Shown here piece by piece: positions 26,060-35,103 of a stretch of 38,198 bases of DNA (its first letter is position 1; each line of letters begins with the position of its first letter). The stretch is taken from the NCBI GenBank assembly GCA_903921455.1, contig CAIXPZ010000207.1:1-38198 (forward strand). The letters run 5' to 3'. A program made the translations under genes and the position numbers. The stretch comes from an uncultured Verrucomicrobia subdivision 3 bacterium (GTDB taxonomy: Bacteria > Verrucomicrobiota > Verrucomicrobiae > Limisphaerales > UBA11358). Under the pieces are notes generated by a model. The model did not search any database, was not told the origin of the DNA, and saw only the letters and a program-made list of their open reading frames with translations.

Positions 26060-26129
26060 ACTCAAACGTGCGCCCGGCGGCGTGCGCGTCGCTTGACGCG
26101 GCGGCGTTTCGCTGCGAAGGTTCCCGCGC

Positions 26130-29100
26130 TTGCCGCAGGATTCTCCAGCAAAGGCGACGAGCAATCGGTTCGCTGATATCCTGAAAACTCCCGCCGTGCA
26201 ATCGCTCGCCCGGCGCGTGGAGCAGGGCGGAGCGCTGACTTTTCCCGGCATCACCGCGTCCGCCCAACCGTTCCTGGCGGCGCTCTTGCAGCGTTTTTAT
26301 CCCGACCGGCCCATGGTGCTTGTCGCTGAAAATCTTAAGGCTCAGGAAAGTTTTCAGCAGGACTTGGAAACGTGGTTGGGGCTGGGTTCTGGCGTCTGGG
26401 ATTTGGGGAAGGAGGCTGGCGCCGCTCAACCCCCGATGCCGGACGCCATCCCCCATCCGCTATTTTATCCCGCCTGGGAAATCCTGCCGCATGAGGACAA
26501 GCTGCCGCACGCCGATGTCATCAGCGACCGCCTGCAAACGCTCGTGGCGCTTTCGGGAAACTCGTTACTCGTCACCCGTCACCCGTCACTGATTGTCACC
26601 TCTGTCACCGCGCTGCTGCAAAAGACGTTTCCGCCGGGCGAAATCCAAGCGCGCACGCGTCGGTTCGAGCGCGGTAGCAAAATGGCGCCGCTCGACTTGA
26701 TCGAGTTTTTGGAAGAGCAGGGCTACGAGCCGGAGGCGCAGGTTTCGCAGAAGGGGGAAATCGCCTTGCGGGGAGGCATCGTGGACATTTTCCCGCCCAC
26801 GAGCCCGTGGCCGGTGCGCTTGGAGTTTTTCGGCGACGAACTGGAATCGCTCCGCTATTTCGACCCGCTCACCCAAATCTCGCGCGAGGAAATAACCGGG
26901 GTCACCCTGCCGCCGGCGGGGGAATTGGGCCTTCTCAAAAAACAATCCCAGACGCCAGACGCCAGACGCCATTCCCCATTTGCCACACTGCTGGATTACT
27001 TGCCGCGCGAAACCATTTTTCTTTTAGCGGAGCCGGAATCTCTCGCGGTTCACGCCGATAGCTACGAGCAGCAGGTTCCCAAAGGTGATCCCTTCTTCAT
27101 TTCGTGGCCGGATTTCTTGGTGGAATTAAATCGCCACAATTTCACCTGCGTTGAATTGTCGGACGATGCGTTTCCCCTCACCCCGGCCCTCTCCCGTGGG
27201 GAGAGGGAGAACCGCTCCCAGTTTTCTGGCGAGACCACGCCGGACTTCTGCTCGACAGATTTCCAAGAAAATGAAAGCCCGCAACGGCTGTCCCCTCTCC
27301 CCGAGGGAGAGGGTCAGGGTGAGGGGAAAGCGGGCGACAATCAGACCAACGAACTCATTTTTAGCAGCCTCGACGCTTTTCGTCCGCTGGCGGAGCGCGC
27401 GCCGGAGCCGCAGATCGCCGAGGCGCAGCGGCGCGAGTTTTTCCAACAGCTGCAGCGCTGGCTGCGGCAGGATTATGTGGTCCACGTCTATTGCAATAAT
27501 GACGGTGAACGCCAGCGCTTTGAGGAGATCTGGGAGGAATTGGGTCTGGCGTCTGGCGGCTCGGTTCTGGGGAAGGACTCCCGCGCCACACAACCCCAGA
27601 ACCCAGACGCCATCCCCCGGACTCGAATTGGTTCGCTCGCCCGCGGCTTTATTTGCGACGCGGCCAAACTGGTGGTGGTGACTGACGCGGAAATCTTCGG
27701 CCGCTATAAAATCCAGCGGCCGCGCCGCCAGAAATCCGCCCACGCCCTGGCCGCCCGGTCGGCGCTCGACATTGATTTCACGGATTTGGAGGAAGGCGAC
27801 TTGGTGGTGCATTTGCAGCACGGCATCGGGCGTTATCGCGGATTGAAGCTGATGCCGGTGGGCAACAGTCGGCATGTATCAACTGTCAATGCTCCGTCAT
27901 CCGCCGGCACCGAATGCCTGGTCATCGAATACGCTGCGGGCGATGACGTCAATGAGCCGCCGAAGCTTTACGTTCCCGTCAGCGAGGCGCATCTCGTCAG
28001 TAAATACATCGGGGCGGGCAAGGCCAATCCGCCGCTCAATCAGCTCGGCGGCACGCGCTGGGCGAAGGCCAAAGAGCAGACGGAAAAAGCCGTGCGCGAT
28101 ATCGCGGCGGAAATGCTCCGCATCCAGGCCGTGCGCGAAACGCAGGCCGGTCACGCGTGCAAGCCGGACACGCAATGGCAGCGCGAATTTGAGAGCGCGT
28201 TCATTTACGAGGAGACGCGCGACCAGATCACCGCCATCGCCGACACGAAAGCGGATCAGGAGCGGGCGAAGCCGATGGATCGTCTGATCTGCGGCGACGT
28301 GGGCTTTGGCAAAACCGAGGTGGCCATTCGCGCGGCGTTCAAATGCGTGATGGACGGAAAACAAGTGGCCATCCTCGTGCCGACGACGGTTCTGGCGCAG
28401 CAGCATTTCAATAATTTCCGCGAGCGCATGGCGGATTATCCGATTCGCGTGGAATTGCTGTCGCGCTTTCGCACCCGGCGCGAACAGGACCAGGTGGTGG
28501 AAAATCTTGCGAATGGCGCGGTGGACATCGTCATCGGCACGCACCGCATCGTGCAGGACGATATCGTGTTCAAAGATTTGGGGCTGGTCGTGATTGACGA
28601 GGAGCAGCGCTTCGGCGTCTTGCACAAGGAAAAATTCAAGCGCCTGCGGACGATGGTGGACGTGCTGACGCTGAGCGCCACGCCGATTCCGCGCACGCTT
28701 TACCTCGCGCTCACCGGCGCGCGGGACATGAGCACCATCCAGACGCCGCCGCATGATCGCCTCCCGGTGGAGACGATTGCCACGCCTTACGACGAGCGCA
28801 CCATCCGCGATGCCATCCGCCGTGAGTTGAATCGCGGCGGCCAGGTTTTTTTCCTGCACAACCGCGTGACGACGATTGAAATGATGCTCGCGAAGTTGCA
28901 GGAACTGGTGCCGGATGCCCGCATCGTGGTCGGTCATGGCCAGATGCACGCGGACGATCTTGAGGAAGTGATGACCCGGTTCGTCAACGGGGAGGCGGAT
29001 GTTCTGCTGTCCACGACCATTATCGAGAGCGGCCTGGATATCCCGAACGCGAACACCATCATCATTGATCGCGCCGACCGCTTCGGCTTGAGCGAACTTT

Positions 29101-29774
29101 ACCAATTGCGCGGCCGCGTCGGGCGCTACAAGCACCAGGCCTACGCGTATCTCCTGCTCCCGCGCCATGCGCGCCTGCTTACGGATGTGCGCAAACGCAT
29201 CAGCGCCATGAAGCAATACGCCTCGCTCGGCAGCGGATTCAAGATCGCGATGCGCGACCTGGAAATTCGGGGCGCGGGCAATCTGCTGGGCGCGGAACAA
29301 AGCGGCCACATCACCGCCGTTGGCTTTGAGCTCTACTGCCAGTTGCTCAAGCAAAGCGTGGGGGCGCTCAAGGGCGAGCCGGTGAAGCCCCGTGTCGAGG
29401 TGCGCGTGGCGCTGGATTTTCTGGGCGACCTCGGCATCTTGCCGGAGAACTATGTCACCGAGCCGCACCATCGCATCGAGATTTACCGCAAACTCGCCCA
29501 GGCCACGGACAAAACCGCGCTCGCCGCCTTGCAAAAGGAATTGCGCGACCGTTTTGGCCCGCTGCCGCCGCCGGTGGAATTGCTGCTGGCCGTGGGGGAA
29601 CTGAAAATTCTCGCCAGCGAAAAGGCGGTGACCGCCATCGAAGTCGCGGATGACAAATTGAAAGTCACCCGTCGTGGTGATTACGTAACGCTCGGCGGCA
29701 AATTTCCGCGCCTCACCAAAAAGGAACCCCAGGCGCGGCTGAAGGAAATCAAGCGGTTGCTGCTGGCGATTTAA
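26130..29774 (+). CDS. mfd: Transcription-repair coupling factor Mfd
   Basis: 1214 aa against 1148 in E. coli. Mfd is a DNA translocase that removes RNA polymerase stalled at lesions and recruits UvrA. The start is TTG with GAAGG about 9 nt upstream; no better start is near. The N-terminal UvrB-like region (about 1-340; YPAWEILPHEDKLPHADVIS) is followed by the polymerase-interaction CarD-like domain (EEGDLVVHLQHGIGRYRGL, about 552-570). The helicase core holds Walker A GDVGFGKTEVA (near 721), motif II DEEQRFG (near 821), SATPIPRTL and QLRGRVGRYKHQAYAY. The C-terminal TRCF domain is present. Four short repeat insertions lie in frame in the N-terminal third (26385-26454, 26945-26980, 27171-27329, 27545-27618), explaining most of the extra length. 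The core is intact, so the protein is probably functional. Confidence 0.96.
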   Translation: MPQDSPAKATSNRFADILKTPAVQSLARRVEQGGALTFPGITASAQPFLAALLQRFYPDRPMVLVAENLKAQESFQQDLETWLGLGSGVWDLGKEAGAAQPPMPDAIPHPLFYPAWEILPHEDKLPHADVISDRLQTLVALSGNSLLVTRHPSLIVTSVTALLQKTFPPGEIQARTRRFERGSKMAPLDLIEFLEEQGYEPEAQVSQKGEIALRGGIVDIFPPTSPWPVRLEFFGDELESLRYFDPLTQISREEITGVTLPPAGELGLLKKQSQTPDARRHSPFATLLDYLPRETIFLLAEPESLAVHADSYEQQVPKGDPFFISWPDFLVELNRHNFTCVELSDDAFPLTPALSRGERENRSQFSGETTPDFCSTDFQENESPQRLSPLPEGEGQGEGKAGDNQTNELIFSSLDAFRPLAERAPEPQIAEAQRREFFQQLQRWLRQDYVVHVYCNNDGERQRFEEIWEELGLASGGSVLGKDSRATQPQNPDAIPRTRIGSLARGFICDAAKLVVVTDAEIFGRYKIQRPRRQKSAHALAARSALDIDFTDLEEGDLVVHLQHGIGRYRGLKLMPVGNSRHVSTVNAPSSAGTECLVIEYAAGDDVNEPPKLYVPVSEAHLVSKYIGAGKANPPLNQLGGTRWAKAKEQTEKAVRDIAAEMLRIQAVRETQAGHACKPDTQWQREFESAFIYEETRDQITAIADTKADQERAKPMDRLICGDVGFGKTEVAIRAAFKCVMDGKQVAILVPTTVLAQQHFNNFRERMADYPIRVELLSRFRTRREQDQVVENLANGAVDIVIGTHRIVQDDIVFKDLGLVVIDEEQRFGVLHKEKFKRLRTMVDVLTLSATPIPRTLYLALTGARDMSTIQTPPHDRLPVETIATPYDERTIRDAIRRELNRGGQVFFLHNRVTTIEMMLAKLQELVPDARIVVGHGQMHADDLEEVMTRFVNGEADVLLSTTIIESGLDIPNANTIIIDRADRFGLSELYQLRGRVGRYKHQAYAYLLLPRHARLLTDVRKRISAMKQYASLGSGFKIAMRDLEIRGAGNLLGAEQSGHITAVGFELYCQLLKQSVGALKGEPVKPRVEVRVALDFLGDLGILPENYVTEPHHRIEIYRKLAQATDKTALAALQKELRDRFGPLPPPVELLLAVGELKILASEKAVTAIEVADDKLKVTRRGDYVTLGGKFPRLTKKEPQARLKEIKRLLLAI
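26385..26454. repeat. Palindromic repeat family 2, copy A, in frame inside mfd
   Basis: The segment runs from GGTTCTGGCGTCTGGGA to GGACGCCATCCCCC, with imperfect inverted ends. It encodes LGLGSGVWDLGKEAGAAQPP-like sequence closely parallel to the peptide encoded by copy B at 27545-27618 in the same frame, so the same element type has entered twice. Confidence 0.6.
26945..26980. repeat. Partial copy C of family 2 with 7-bp tandem CCAGACG inside mfd
   Basis: The sequence has three tandem CCAGACG units followed by CCATTCCCC. This matches the right half of copies A and B (CCAGACGCCATCCCCC). It is translated as part of the Mfd N-terminal region (QTPDARRHSPF). Confidence 0.5.
27171..27329. repeat. 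REPIN-like doublet of palindromes, 159 bp, in frame inside mfd
   Basis: The ends are 25-nt imperfect inverted repeats: TTTCCCCTCACCC at 27171 onward, and GGGTGAGGGGAAA ending at 27329. Each end also carries its own hairpin (CCCTCTCCC-GT-GGGGAGAGGG on the left, CCCCTCTCCCCGAGGGAGAGGG-like on the right), the layout of two inverted REPs. The length is 53 codons exactly, so the frame is kept; it encodes LTPALSRGERE at one end and LSPLPEGEGQGEGK at the other. GCG directly flanks both ends, a possible 3-bp duplication. Confidence 0.8.
27545..27618. repeat. Palindromic repeat family 2, copy B, in frame inside mfd
   Basis: It has an outer inverted repeat TGGCGTCTGG / CCAGACGCCA and an inner inverted repeat GGTTCTGGGG / CCCCAGAACC. 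It encodes LASGGSVLGKDSRATQPQNP, parallel to the peptide of copy A. It lies just upstream of the CarD-like domain of Mfd. Confidence 0.65.
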
Positions 29775-29909
29775 TTTTTGCGCCAGCCTTTTGTTTAAAA
29801 CTGCCGGCTTAGATGCAGGATTTTTCAGATGTTTAGGGTTGTTGAACAAATCTGAAACTCTGGCTTGGTTTGCCGCGTCCGTCTGTTAGATAATTTCCCA
29901 GCACCACCG

Positions 29910-32900
29910 ATGAAAAATCTATCTGTCTTCCTGTCTGTCATTGCGTTGGCGTTTTCGCTGCGGGCGGAACCTGCCGGTTCAATTTTGCAAAGCTTCCAGC
30001 ATCCGCCGGCGGATGCGCGGCCGTGGGTGTATTGGTTCTGGAACAACGGCAATGTCACCAGCAACGGCATCACCGCCGACCTCGAAGCGATGCAGCGTGT
30101 CGGCATCGGCGGGGTGCTCATCATGGACGTGTTGGAGCGTTTCGCGCCGCCGCGCGGCACGGCGGAGTTCATGAATCCGGAATGGCAAAATCTGTTTCAA
30201 TTCTCGGTGCAGGAAGCCGCCCGGCTCGGTCTGGAAATCAACATGGCCAACGGCCCCGGCTGGTGCGGCAGCAGCGGCCCGTGGATCACGCCGGAGCTTT
30301 CGATGCAGAAAATCGTTTGGACGAATCTTCTTTTCACCGGGCCGACCAATGTATCCCTGCTGCTGCCAAAGCCGGCCTTCGGGAATCGCAATCGTGACCA
30401 TTTTGATTCGCAGGTGCAGTTCAAGGATTATTACGAGGATATTGCTGTGCTGGCTTTTCCAGTGACGACGAATGGGATTGTTCCCGCCGGCCAGGTGGTG
30501 AACTTGAGCGCGAAGCTGGGTGCGGACGGAAAATTGAGCTGGGCGGTGCCGCCGGGTGAATGGCTGCTCCAGCGCATCGGCCACACGCCCACGGGTTCGT
30601 CCACGCGTCCGCCGGTGGCGGGCGGTAACGGGCTGGAATGCGACAAGCTGAGCGCTGCGGGGATGGATGCGCACTTTGCCGGCATGATGGCGAAGCTGAT
30701 CAAGACGGCCGGACCGCTCGCGGGCAAGTCGCTCGTCACCACGCACATTGACAGTTGGGAAGTCGGCGGACAGAACTGGACGCCGTTGCTGCGCGCGGAA
30801 TTTCAGAAACGACGCGGCTACGATCCGTTGCCGTGGCTGCCGTGCGTGACGGATGCCACCCGCACAAAAGTCAATACCAAGGCGGTGATGGCTTACGCGC
30901 GGAATCTGGACAACGCGGCGATGGCGGCGCGCTTTCGCTGGGATTTCAGCCAGACGATTGCGGAGCTGCTGGCGGAGAATTATTCCGGTCGCCTCGCCGA
31001 ACTGGCTCATAAAAATGGCCTGCGCTATTCGCTCGAAGGTTACACGCTGCCGTTCGGCGACGAGTATACTTACACGGCGCGTGCGGACGAGCCGATGACG
31101 GAGTTTTGGACGGGTCAAAAATTCAACGCCGGTCTCACGGACGGGCGTGCCCAGCAGGCGGCGTCCGTCGCGCATGTCTACGGCCATGCGATTGTCGGCG
31201 CGGAGGCGTTCACCTCCGGTGCCCAGGAGATGTGGAAGCTCACGCCTGCCGACCTCAAGGCTCAGGGGGATTTTGAGTTCTCACAAGGGGTTAACCGTTT
31301 TGTTTTCCATCGCTACGCCCATCAGCCGTATCTCGACCGCGCGCCCGGCGCGACGATGGGGCCGTGGGGCTTGCATTACGAACGCACGCAGACGTGGTGG
31401 GAAATGTCCGGTGCGTGGCACGAATATCTGGCCCGCTGCCAGTATTTGCTGCGGCAGGGAGATTTCGTGGCTGACCTGCTGTGCCTGCGACCGGAAGCGC
31501 CGAATCAAACGACGTTCACGCCCGCTTTGCCCATGCCGGCCGGCTACCGCTGGGATCAGATCAGCGCGGAGGCGTTGATGCAACGGGCGACCGTGCGTGA
31601 TGGAAAAATATTTTTGCCGGGCGGCATGGGTTACCGTGTGCTCGTTTTGCCGCCGGCAAAAGCGATGACGCCCGCGTTGCTGGAAAAAATCCGCGAGCTG
31701 ACGCAGGCGGGCGCAACCGTGGTCGCCGCTGGTGCGCGCCCGCAATATTCGCCGAGCCTGCAAGGTTTTCCCAAGTGCGACGACACGGTGGCAAAGCTTG
31801 GCCGGGAGATTTGGGGTAATTGTGATGGCCAGAGCGTGACCGAAGCTTCGCTCGGCAAGGGCAGGGTGGTTTGGGGGCAGTCGCTGGAAAAAGTCTTGGC
31901 TGATTTGAACGCCACGGCGGATTTTGTCTCTGACATTGGCTTGAACTGGATTCACCGCCGGGCGGAGGGCGCGGAGCTATATTTTGTCGCGAATCCTGCC
32001 GGCACCGCCGTTGAATCGCGTTGCACCTTTCGCGTGAAAGGTCTGCGCCCGGAATTATGGAATCCCGAAACCGGCGAAATTTCTCCGCTGGCGACTTACG
32101 AGGAAACCGCGGCGGGCATCACCGTGCCGTTGCGGTTTGATGCCAGCGGGTCGGCCTTTGTCGTCTTCCGGAAACCCGCCGGGGGTTTTGATCCGGTGGT
32201 GAAATTTCTTCGCAACGGCAACCAGGTCCCGGAGCCGTTGCCGAAGAGTCTTCCCTTGAAAATTGTGCAAGCCAGTTATGGCGTTTCAGGTGACGCGACG
32301 CGCACGCGCGACGTGCGCGATCAGGTGCAGACGATGGCTGATAATGGTCAGACCAAATTTCAAGTGGCCGACTTGGCCAAGGCTGGCGATCCGGCTTACG
32401 GCATCGTGAAGACACTTTCCGTGGAATACCTTGCCGGCGGTAAGACAATAAAAACTAGCGGCAAAGACCCGGATACCATCAGTCTGGGATGGTCGGCGCC
32501 AGCCCCGGCGCGACCGGCAGAAATCGGGTGCGACGTCGCGGGGCAGGTGCGGCTCATTGCGCGCGAGCCGGGCCGCTACGAATGGATCACCGCCTCGGGT
32601 CGGACGAATCGCGCGGATATCACCGATGTGTCGCTGCCGATTGAAATCAACGGGCCGTGGCAGTTGAGTTTTCCACCGAAGTGGGGCGCGCCGGAATCGG
32701 TGACGCTGACGAATCTGATTTCTTGGAGCGACAGCGCCGATCCTGGGGTGAAGTTTTTTTCGGGCACGGCAACCTACCGGGCCAGGTTTGATTTTCCGGA
32801 TTCAAAACATAATCCTCAAAATTCAAAACTCTTCCTCGATCTCGGCGACGTGCGGGTGATGGCGCGGGTCATGGTGAATGGTCGGGATTGCGGCGTGGCG

Positions 32901-33119
32901 TGGCGCGCGCCGTTCCGCGTTGAAATCACCGGGGCGGTGCGTGGCGGCGAGAACACGCTTGAGATCCAGGTCGCGAATTTGTGGCCGAATCGGATGATTG
33001 GCGATGTGGCTTTGCCCGTGGAAAAGCGGTTTACCTGGAGTTCTTGGGAACCATTCAAGCAGGATACGCCGCTTTTGACTTCGGGGCTGCTGGGGCCGGT
33101 GCGGGTTGAGCAGCGGTAG
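29910..33119 (+). CDS. Secreted GH106-type glycoside hydrolase (alpha-L-rhamnosidase family)
   Basis: 1069 aa from the ATG at 29910, chosen because it gives a signal peptide (MKNLSVFLSVIALAFSLRA); the frame stays open 15 codons upstream. It begins with the family block PPADARPWVYWFWNNGNVTS, followed by GGVLIMDVLER, NMANGPGWCGSSGPWI, HIDSWEVGGQNWT with F..RRGYDPLPWLP, and GAEAFTSG. These are typical of GH106 and related rhamnosidase-like enzymes of Bacteroidetes and Verrucomicrobia, which remove alpha-L-rhamnose from plant or algal polysaccharides. A C-terminal galactose-binding-like domain (DLGDVRVMARVMVNGRDCGV) closes the protein. A small A/T-rich insert (32800-32829, direct repeat ATTCAAAAC) encodes DSKHNPQNSK just before it. 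It lies 135 bp after mfd and is probably transcribed separately. Exact linkage specificity is unknown. Confidence 0.87.
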   Translation: MKNLSVFLSVIALAFSLRAEPAGSILQSFQHPPADARPWVYWFWNNGNVTSNGITADLEAMQRVGIGGVLIMDVLERFAPPRGTAEFMNPEWQNLFQFSVQEAARLGLEINMANGPGWCGSSGPWITPELSMQKIVWTNLLFTGPTNVSLLLPKPAFGNRNRDHFDSQVQFKDYYEDIAVLAFPVTTNGIVPAGQVVNLSAKLGADGKLSWAVPPGEWLLQRIGHTPTGSSTRPPVAGGNGLECDKLSAAGMDAHFAGMMAKLIKTAGPLAGKSLVTTHIDSWEVGGQNWTPLLRAEFQKRRGYDPLPWLPCVTDATRTKVNTKAVMAYARNLDNAAMAARFRWDFSQTIAELLAENYSGRLAELAHKNGLRYSLEGYTLPFGDEYTYTARADEPMTEFWTGQKFNAGLTDGRAQQAASVAHVYGHAIVGAEAFTSGAQEMWKLTPADLKAQGDFEFSQGVNRFVFHRYAHQPYLDRAPGATMGPWGLHYERTQTWWEMSGAWHEYLARCQYLLRQGDFVADLLCLRPEAPNQTTFTPALPMPAGYRWDQISAEALMQRATVRDGKIFLPGGMGYRVLVLPPAKAMTPALLEKIRELTQAGATVVAAGARPQYSPSLQGFPKCDDTVAKLGREIWGNCDGQSVTEASLGKGRVVWGQSLEKVLADLNATADFVSDIGLNWIHRRAEGAELYFVANPAGTAVESRCTFRVKGLRPELWNPETGEISPLATYEETAAGITVPLRFDASGSAFVVFRKPAGGFDPVVKFLRNGNQVPEPLPKSLPLKIVQASYGVSGDATRTRDVRDQVQTMADNGQTKFQVADLAKAGDPAYGIVKTLSVEYLAGGKTIKTSGKDPDTISLGWSAPAPARPAEIGCDVAGQVRLIAREPGRYEWITASGRTNRADITDVSLPIEINGPWQLSFPPKWGAPESVTLTNLISWSDSADPGVKFFSGTATYRARFDFPDSKHNPQNSKLFLDLGDVRVMARVMVNGRDCGVAWRAPFRVEITGAVRGGENTLEIQVANLWPNRMIGDVALPVEKRFTWSSWEPFKQDTPLLTSGLLGPVRVEQR

Positions 33120-33238
33120 TGACCCCGTTGACTTTTCCATCAGTCAGGCGGTGTTGCGGCCGGAAAAGAGTTGAATTTTAGACTGAATAAATCTAAACCT
33201 TCTGGCCTTGAAAGTCTCAAAGTCAGCAAAAACCCTGT

Positions 33239-33259
33239 CCGTTGCCATGCCGGCAACGG
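33239..33259. other. Hairpin upstream of sucD
   Basis: An 8-bp perfect stem CCGTTGCC / GGCAACGG with a 5-nt loop lies 44 bp before the sucD ATG, in the 183-bp gap after the GH106 gene. No T-tract follows, so it is not a clear terminator. It could be a leader structure or a small repeat. Confidence 0.35.
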
Positions 33260-33302
33260 CTCGCGGATTCATGAATTAGCTCAAATCGATTTTTTATTTC
33301 TC

Positions 33303-34205
33303 ATGTCAATACTCGTCACTCCCAACACCAAGGTTCTCGTCCAAGGCATCACCGGCAGCTTTGGCGCCAAACACGCGCAACTCTCGATTGATTACGGCAC
33401 CGCCATTGTCGCCGGCGTCACGCCTGGCAAGGGGGGACAATTCTTTGAGCACGGTGGCAAGAAGGTGCCGATTTTTGACACGGTTGCCGACGCGGTGAAG
33501 CAGACCGGCGCCACCGCCAGCGCCGTGTTCGTCCCGCCGCCGTTCGCCGCCGATGCGATTCTCGAAGGCGCGGATGCCGGACTGGATCTCGTCGTCGCGA
33601 TTACCGAAGGCATTCCCGTGCGCGATATGGTGCGCGTGAAACGCGCCCTCGAAGGCAATACCAAAACGCGGCTCATCGGTCCGAACTGTCCCGGTATTGT
33701 CACGCCCGGCGAAGGCAAGGATTCGCACGGCGGCTGCCGCATCGGGATTGCGCCCGGCTACATTCATAAAAAGGGCAACATCGGCGTGGTGTCGCGGAGC
33801 GGCACGTTGACTTACGAAGCGGTTTGGCAGCTCACGTCGCGCGGCGTCGGCCAATCCACCTGCGTCGGTATCGGCGGCGATCCGGTCAACGGCACGTCCC
33901 ATCTCGACGTCATCAAACTTTTCAATGCCGACCCGGAAACCACCGGCATCATCATGATTGGCGAAATCGGCGGCAGCGCGGAAGAAGAGGCTGCTGAATG
34001 GATCAAAGCGAATTGCCAGAAGCCGGTGGCCGGATTCATCGCCGGCGCCACTGCGCCTCCGGGCCGCCGCATGGGTCACGCCGGCGCGATTGTCAGCGGC
34101 GGTAAAGGCACGGCGGAAGCCAAGATCGCGGCCTTCAAGGCGGCGGGCATCGGTGTTTCTGTGACGCCCAGTGAAATGGCGGACACGCTGCTCAAGATGA
34201 TGTGA
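33303..34205 (+). CDS. sucD: Succinate-CoA ligase (ADP/GDP-forming) alpha subunit
   Basis: 300 aa, ATG start (E. coli 289). It forms succinate plus ATP/GTP from succinyl-CoA in the TCA cycle, together with the beta subunit SucC. Visible marks are the CoA-binding Rossmann N-terminus ([15 protein letters not shown]), [12 protein letters not shown] (126-137), [14 protein letters not shown] and the phosphohistidine loop [20 protein letters not shown] with His259. A seven-residue insert (GKDSHGG, near 138-144) follows the PGE turn, where E. coli reads directly into CKIGIQP. No sucC is next to it in this window; the upstream neighbour is a glycosidase. An open frame extends 44 codons upstream but the ATG matches the family start. 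Confidence 0.96.
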   Translation: MSILVTPNTKVLVQGITGSFGAKHAQLSIDYGTAIVAGVTPGKGGQFFEHGGKKVPIFDTVADAVKQTGATASAVFVPPPFAADAILEGADAGLDLVVAITEGIPVRDMVRVKRALEGNTKTRLIGPNCPGIVTPGEGKDSHGGCRIGIAPGYIHKKGNIGVVSRSGTLTYEAVWQLTSRGVGQSTCVGIGGDPVNGTSHLDVIKLFNADPETTGIIMIGEIGGSAEEEAAEWIKANCQKPVAGFIAGATAPPGRRMGHAGAIVSGGKGTAEAKIAAFKAAGIGVSVTPSEMADTLLKMM

Positions 34206-34274
34206 CCGAAGGGCGGATGACGAATTGCGAATTTCAAATGATTCGTCATTCTGAATTCGCCGTTCCAAATTCGC

Positions 34275-35099
34275 ATGGGCATTGTTGACTCCATTCTGAA
34301 CCTTGCCGGGTTGCTGCTGTGGCTGAACTGGCGGTCCCTCCGTTTTGATCCGCTGGTGAAGCGCACGCCGGCCACGCTGATGGGCACCTTGCGGCCGGCG
34401 GCACCCAAAAAAATCCGGCGCTGGCATCTCCTGGTGTTTCTGGCGGGGCTGCTTTTCCTGCGGGCCGTTTTCTATCGGTGGGTCGCACCGTTTTGGATCG
34501 GGAAATTGGATTTGGGCGTGATTGTGTCTTCCTTTCGGAGTGACTGGTTCGCCGGCATGTTCCTGTTTTCGTTTTTAAGTTTTGGCCTCACGCTGGGAAT
34601 TTTTTATGTCGGTTTATTGTTTCTGTCGCTGCTGTCCGGTCCGGAGCCGATTCATTCCTTGGTGAAAATTCCGTTGGGCCGCGTGGACGCCTGGCCCCGC
34701 TGGGCCAAAATACTGCTGCCCCTATTTGTCACGGCGGTGGTGTGGTGGCTGGTAAGCTGGCTGTTGGTCTGGCTGCAAATTTTGCCGCCGCCGGTTTCCG
34801 TGGCTCAACGGTTGGAGCAGTCGTTGGTCATCGGTCTGGGCAGTTATCTGGTCTGGAAATTCCCCGCCGGTGCCATTCTCGCGTTGCATCTTTTGAACAG
34901 CTATATCTATTTCGGGCGGCATCCGTTTTGGAAATATGTGAACGTGACGGCGCAAAACCTTTTGGTGCCGCTGAAGCAAATCCCGTTGCGCGCCGGGAAA
35001 GTGGATTTTGCGCCGGTGCTGGCGCTGGGGCTGCTGTTTCTGGCGGCGGAGTTTGCCGGCCGCGGCCTGAATTTTCTCTACGTCCGCCTGCCGTTTTGA
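34275..35099 (+). CDS. YggT-family integral membrane protein
   Basis: 274 aa, ATG start. Five or six hydrophobic helices are visible, with two YggT-type halves: an N-terminal IVDSILNLAGLLLWLNWRSL and a C-terminal half with LHLLNSYIYFGRHPFWKYVN followed by the polar turn NLLVPLKQIPLRAGKVDFAP and a last helix. The L-P-L-K...VDFAP turn matches the YggT signature (R/K plus I-D-x-S-P). Family members are implicated in envelope or osmotic functions, but no clear biochemical role is known. It lies 69 bp after sucD; the gap holds an A/T-rich repeat with several GAATT/ATTCG motifs (34218-34272). It converges with the kinase gene on the other strand 4 bp away. Confidence 0.8.
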   Translation: MGIVDSILNLAGLLLWLNWRSLRFDPLVKRTPATLMGTLRPAAPKKIRRWHLLVFLAGLLFLRAVFYRWVAPFWIGKLDLGVIVSSFRSDWFAGMFLFSFLSFGLTLGIFYVGLLFLSLLSGPEPIHSLVKIPLGRVDAWPRWAKILLPLFVTAVVWWLVSWLLVWLQILPPPVSVAQRLEQSLVIGLGSYLVWKFPAGAILALHLLNSYIYFGRHPFWKYVNVTAQNLLVPLKQIPLRAGKVDFAPVLALGLLFLAAEFAGRGLNFLYVRLPF

Positions 35100-35103
35100 A
35101 CGT

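Noticed and set aside
26024..26254. Longer N-terminus of the NhaD-type transporter
   Set aside because: It would overlap the divergent mfd start by more than 100 bp and is Arg/Pro/Ser-rich with no membrane or signal features.
27897..29849. 650-aa minus-strand frame opposite mfd
   Set aside because: It lies opposite the conserved helicase core of mfd and has the composition of a mirror frame.
29979..31187. 402-aa minus-strand frame opposite the GH106 gene
   Set aside because: Antisense to well-conserved family motifs; no recognisable domain.
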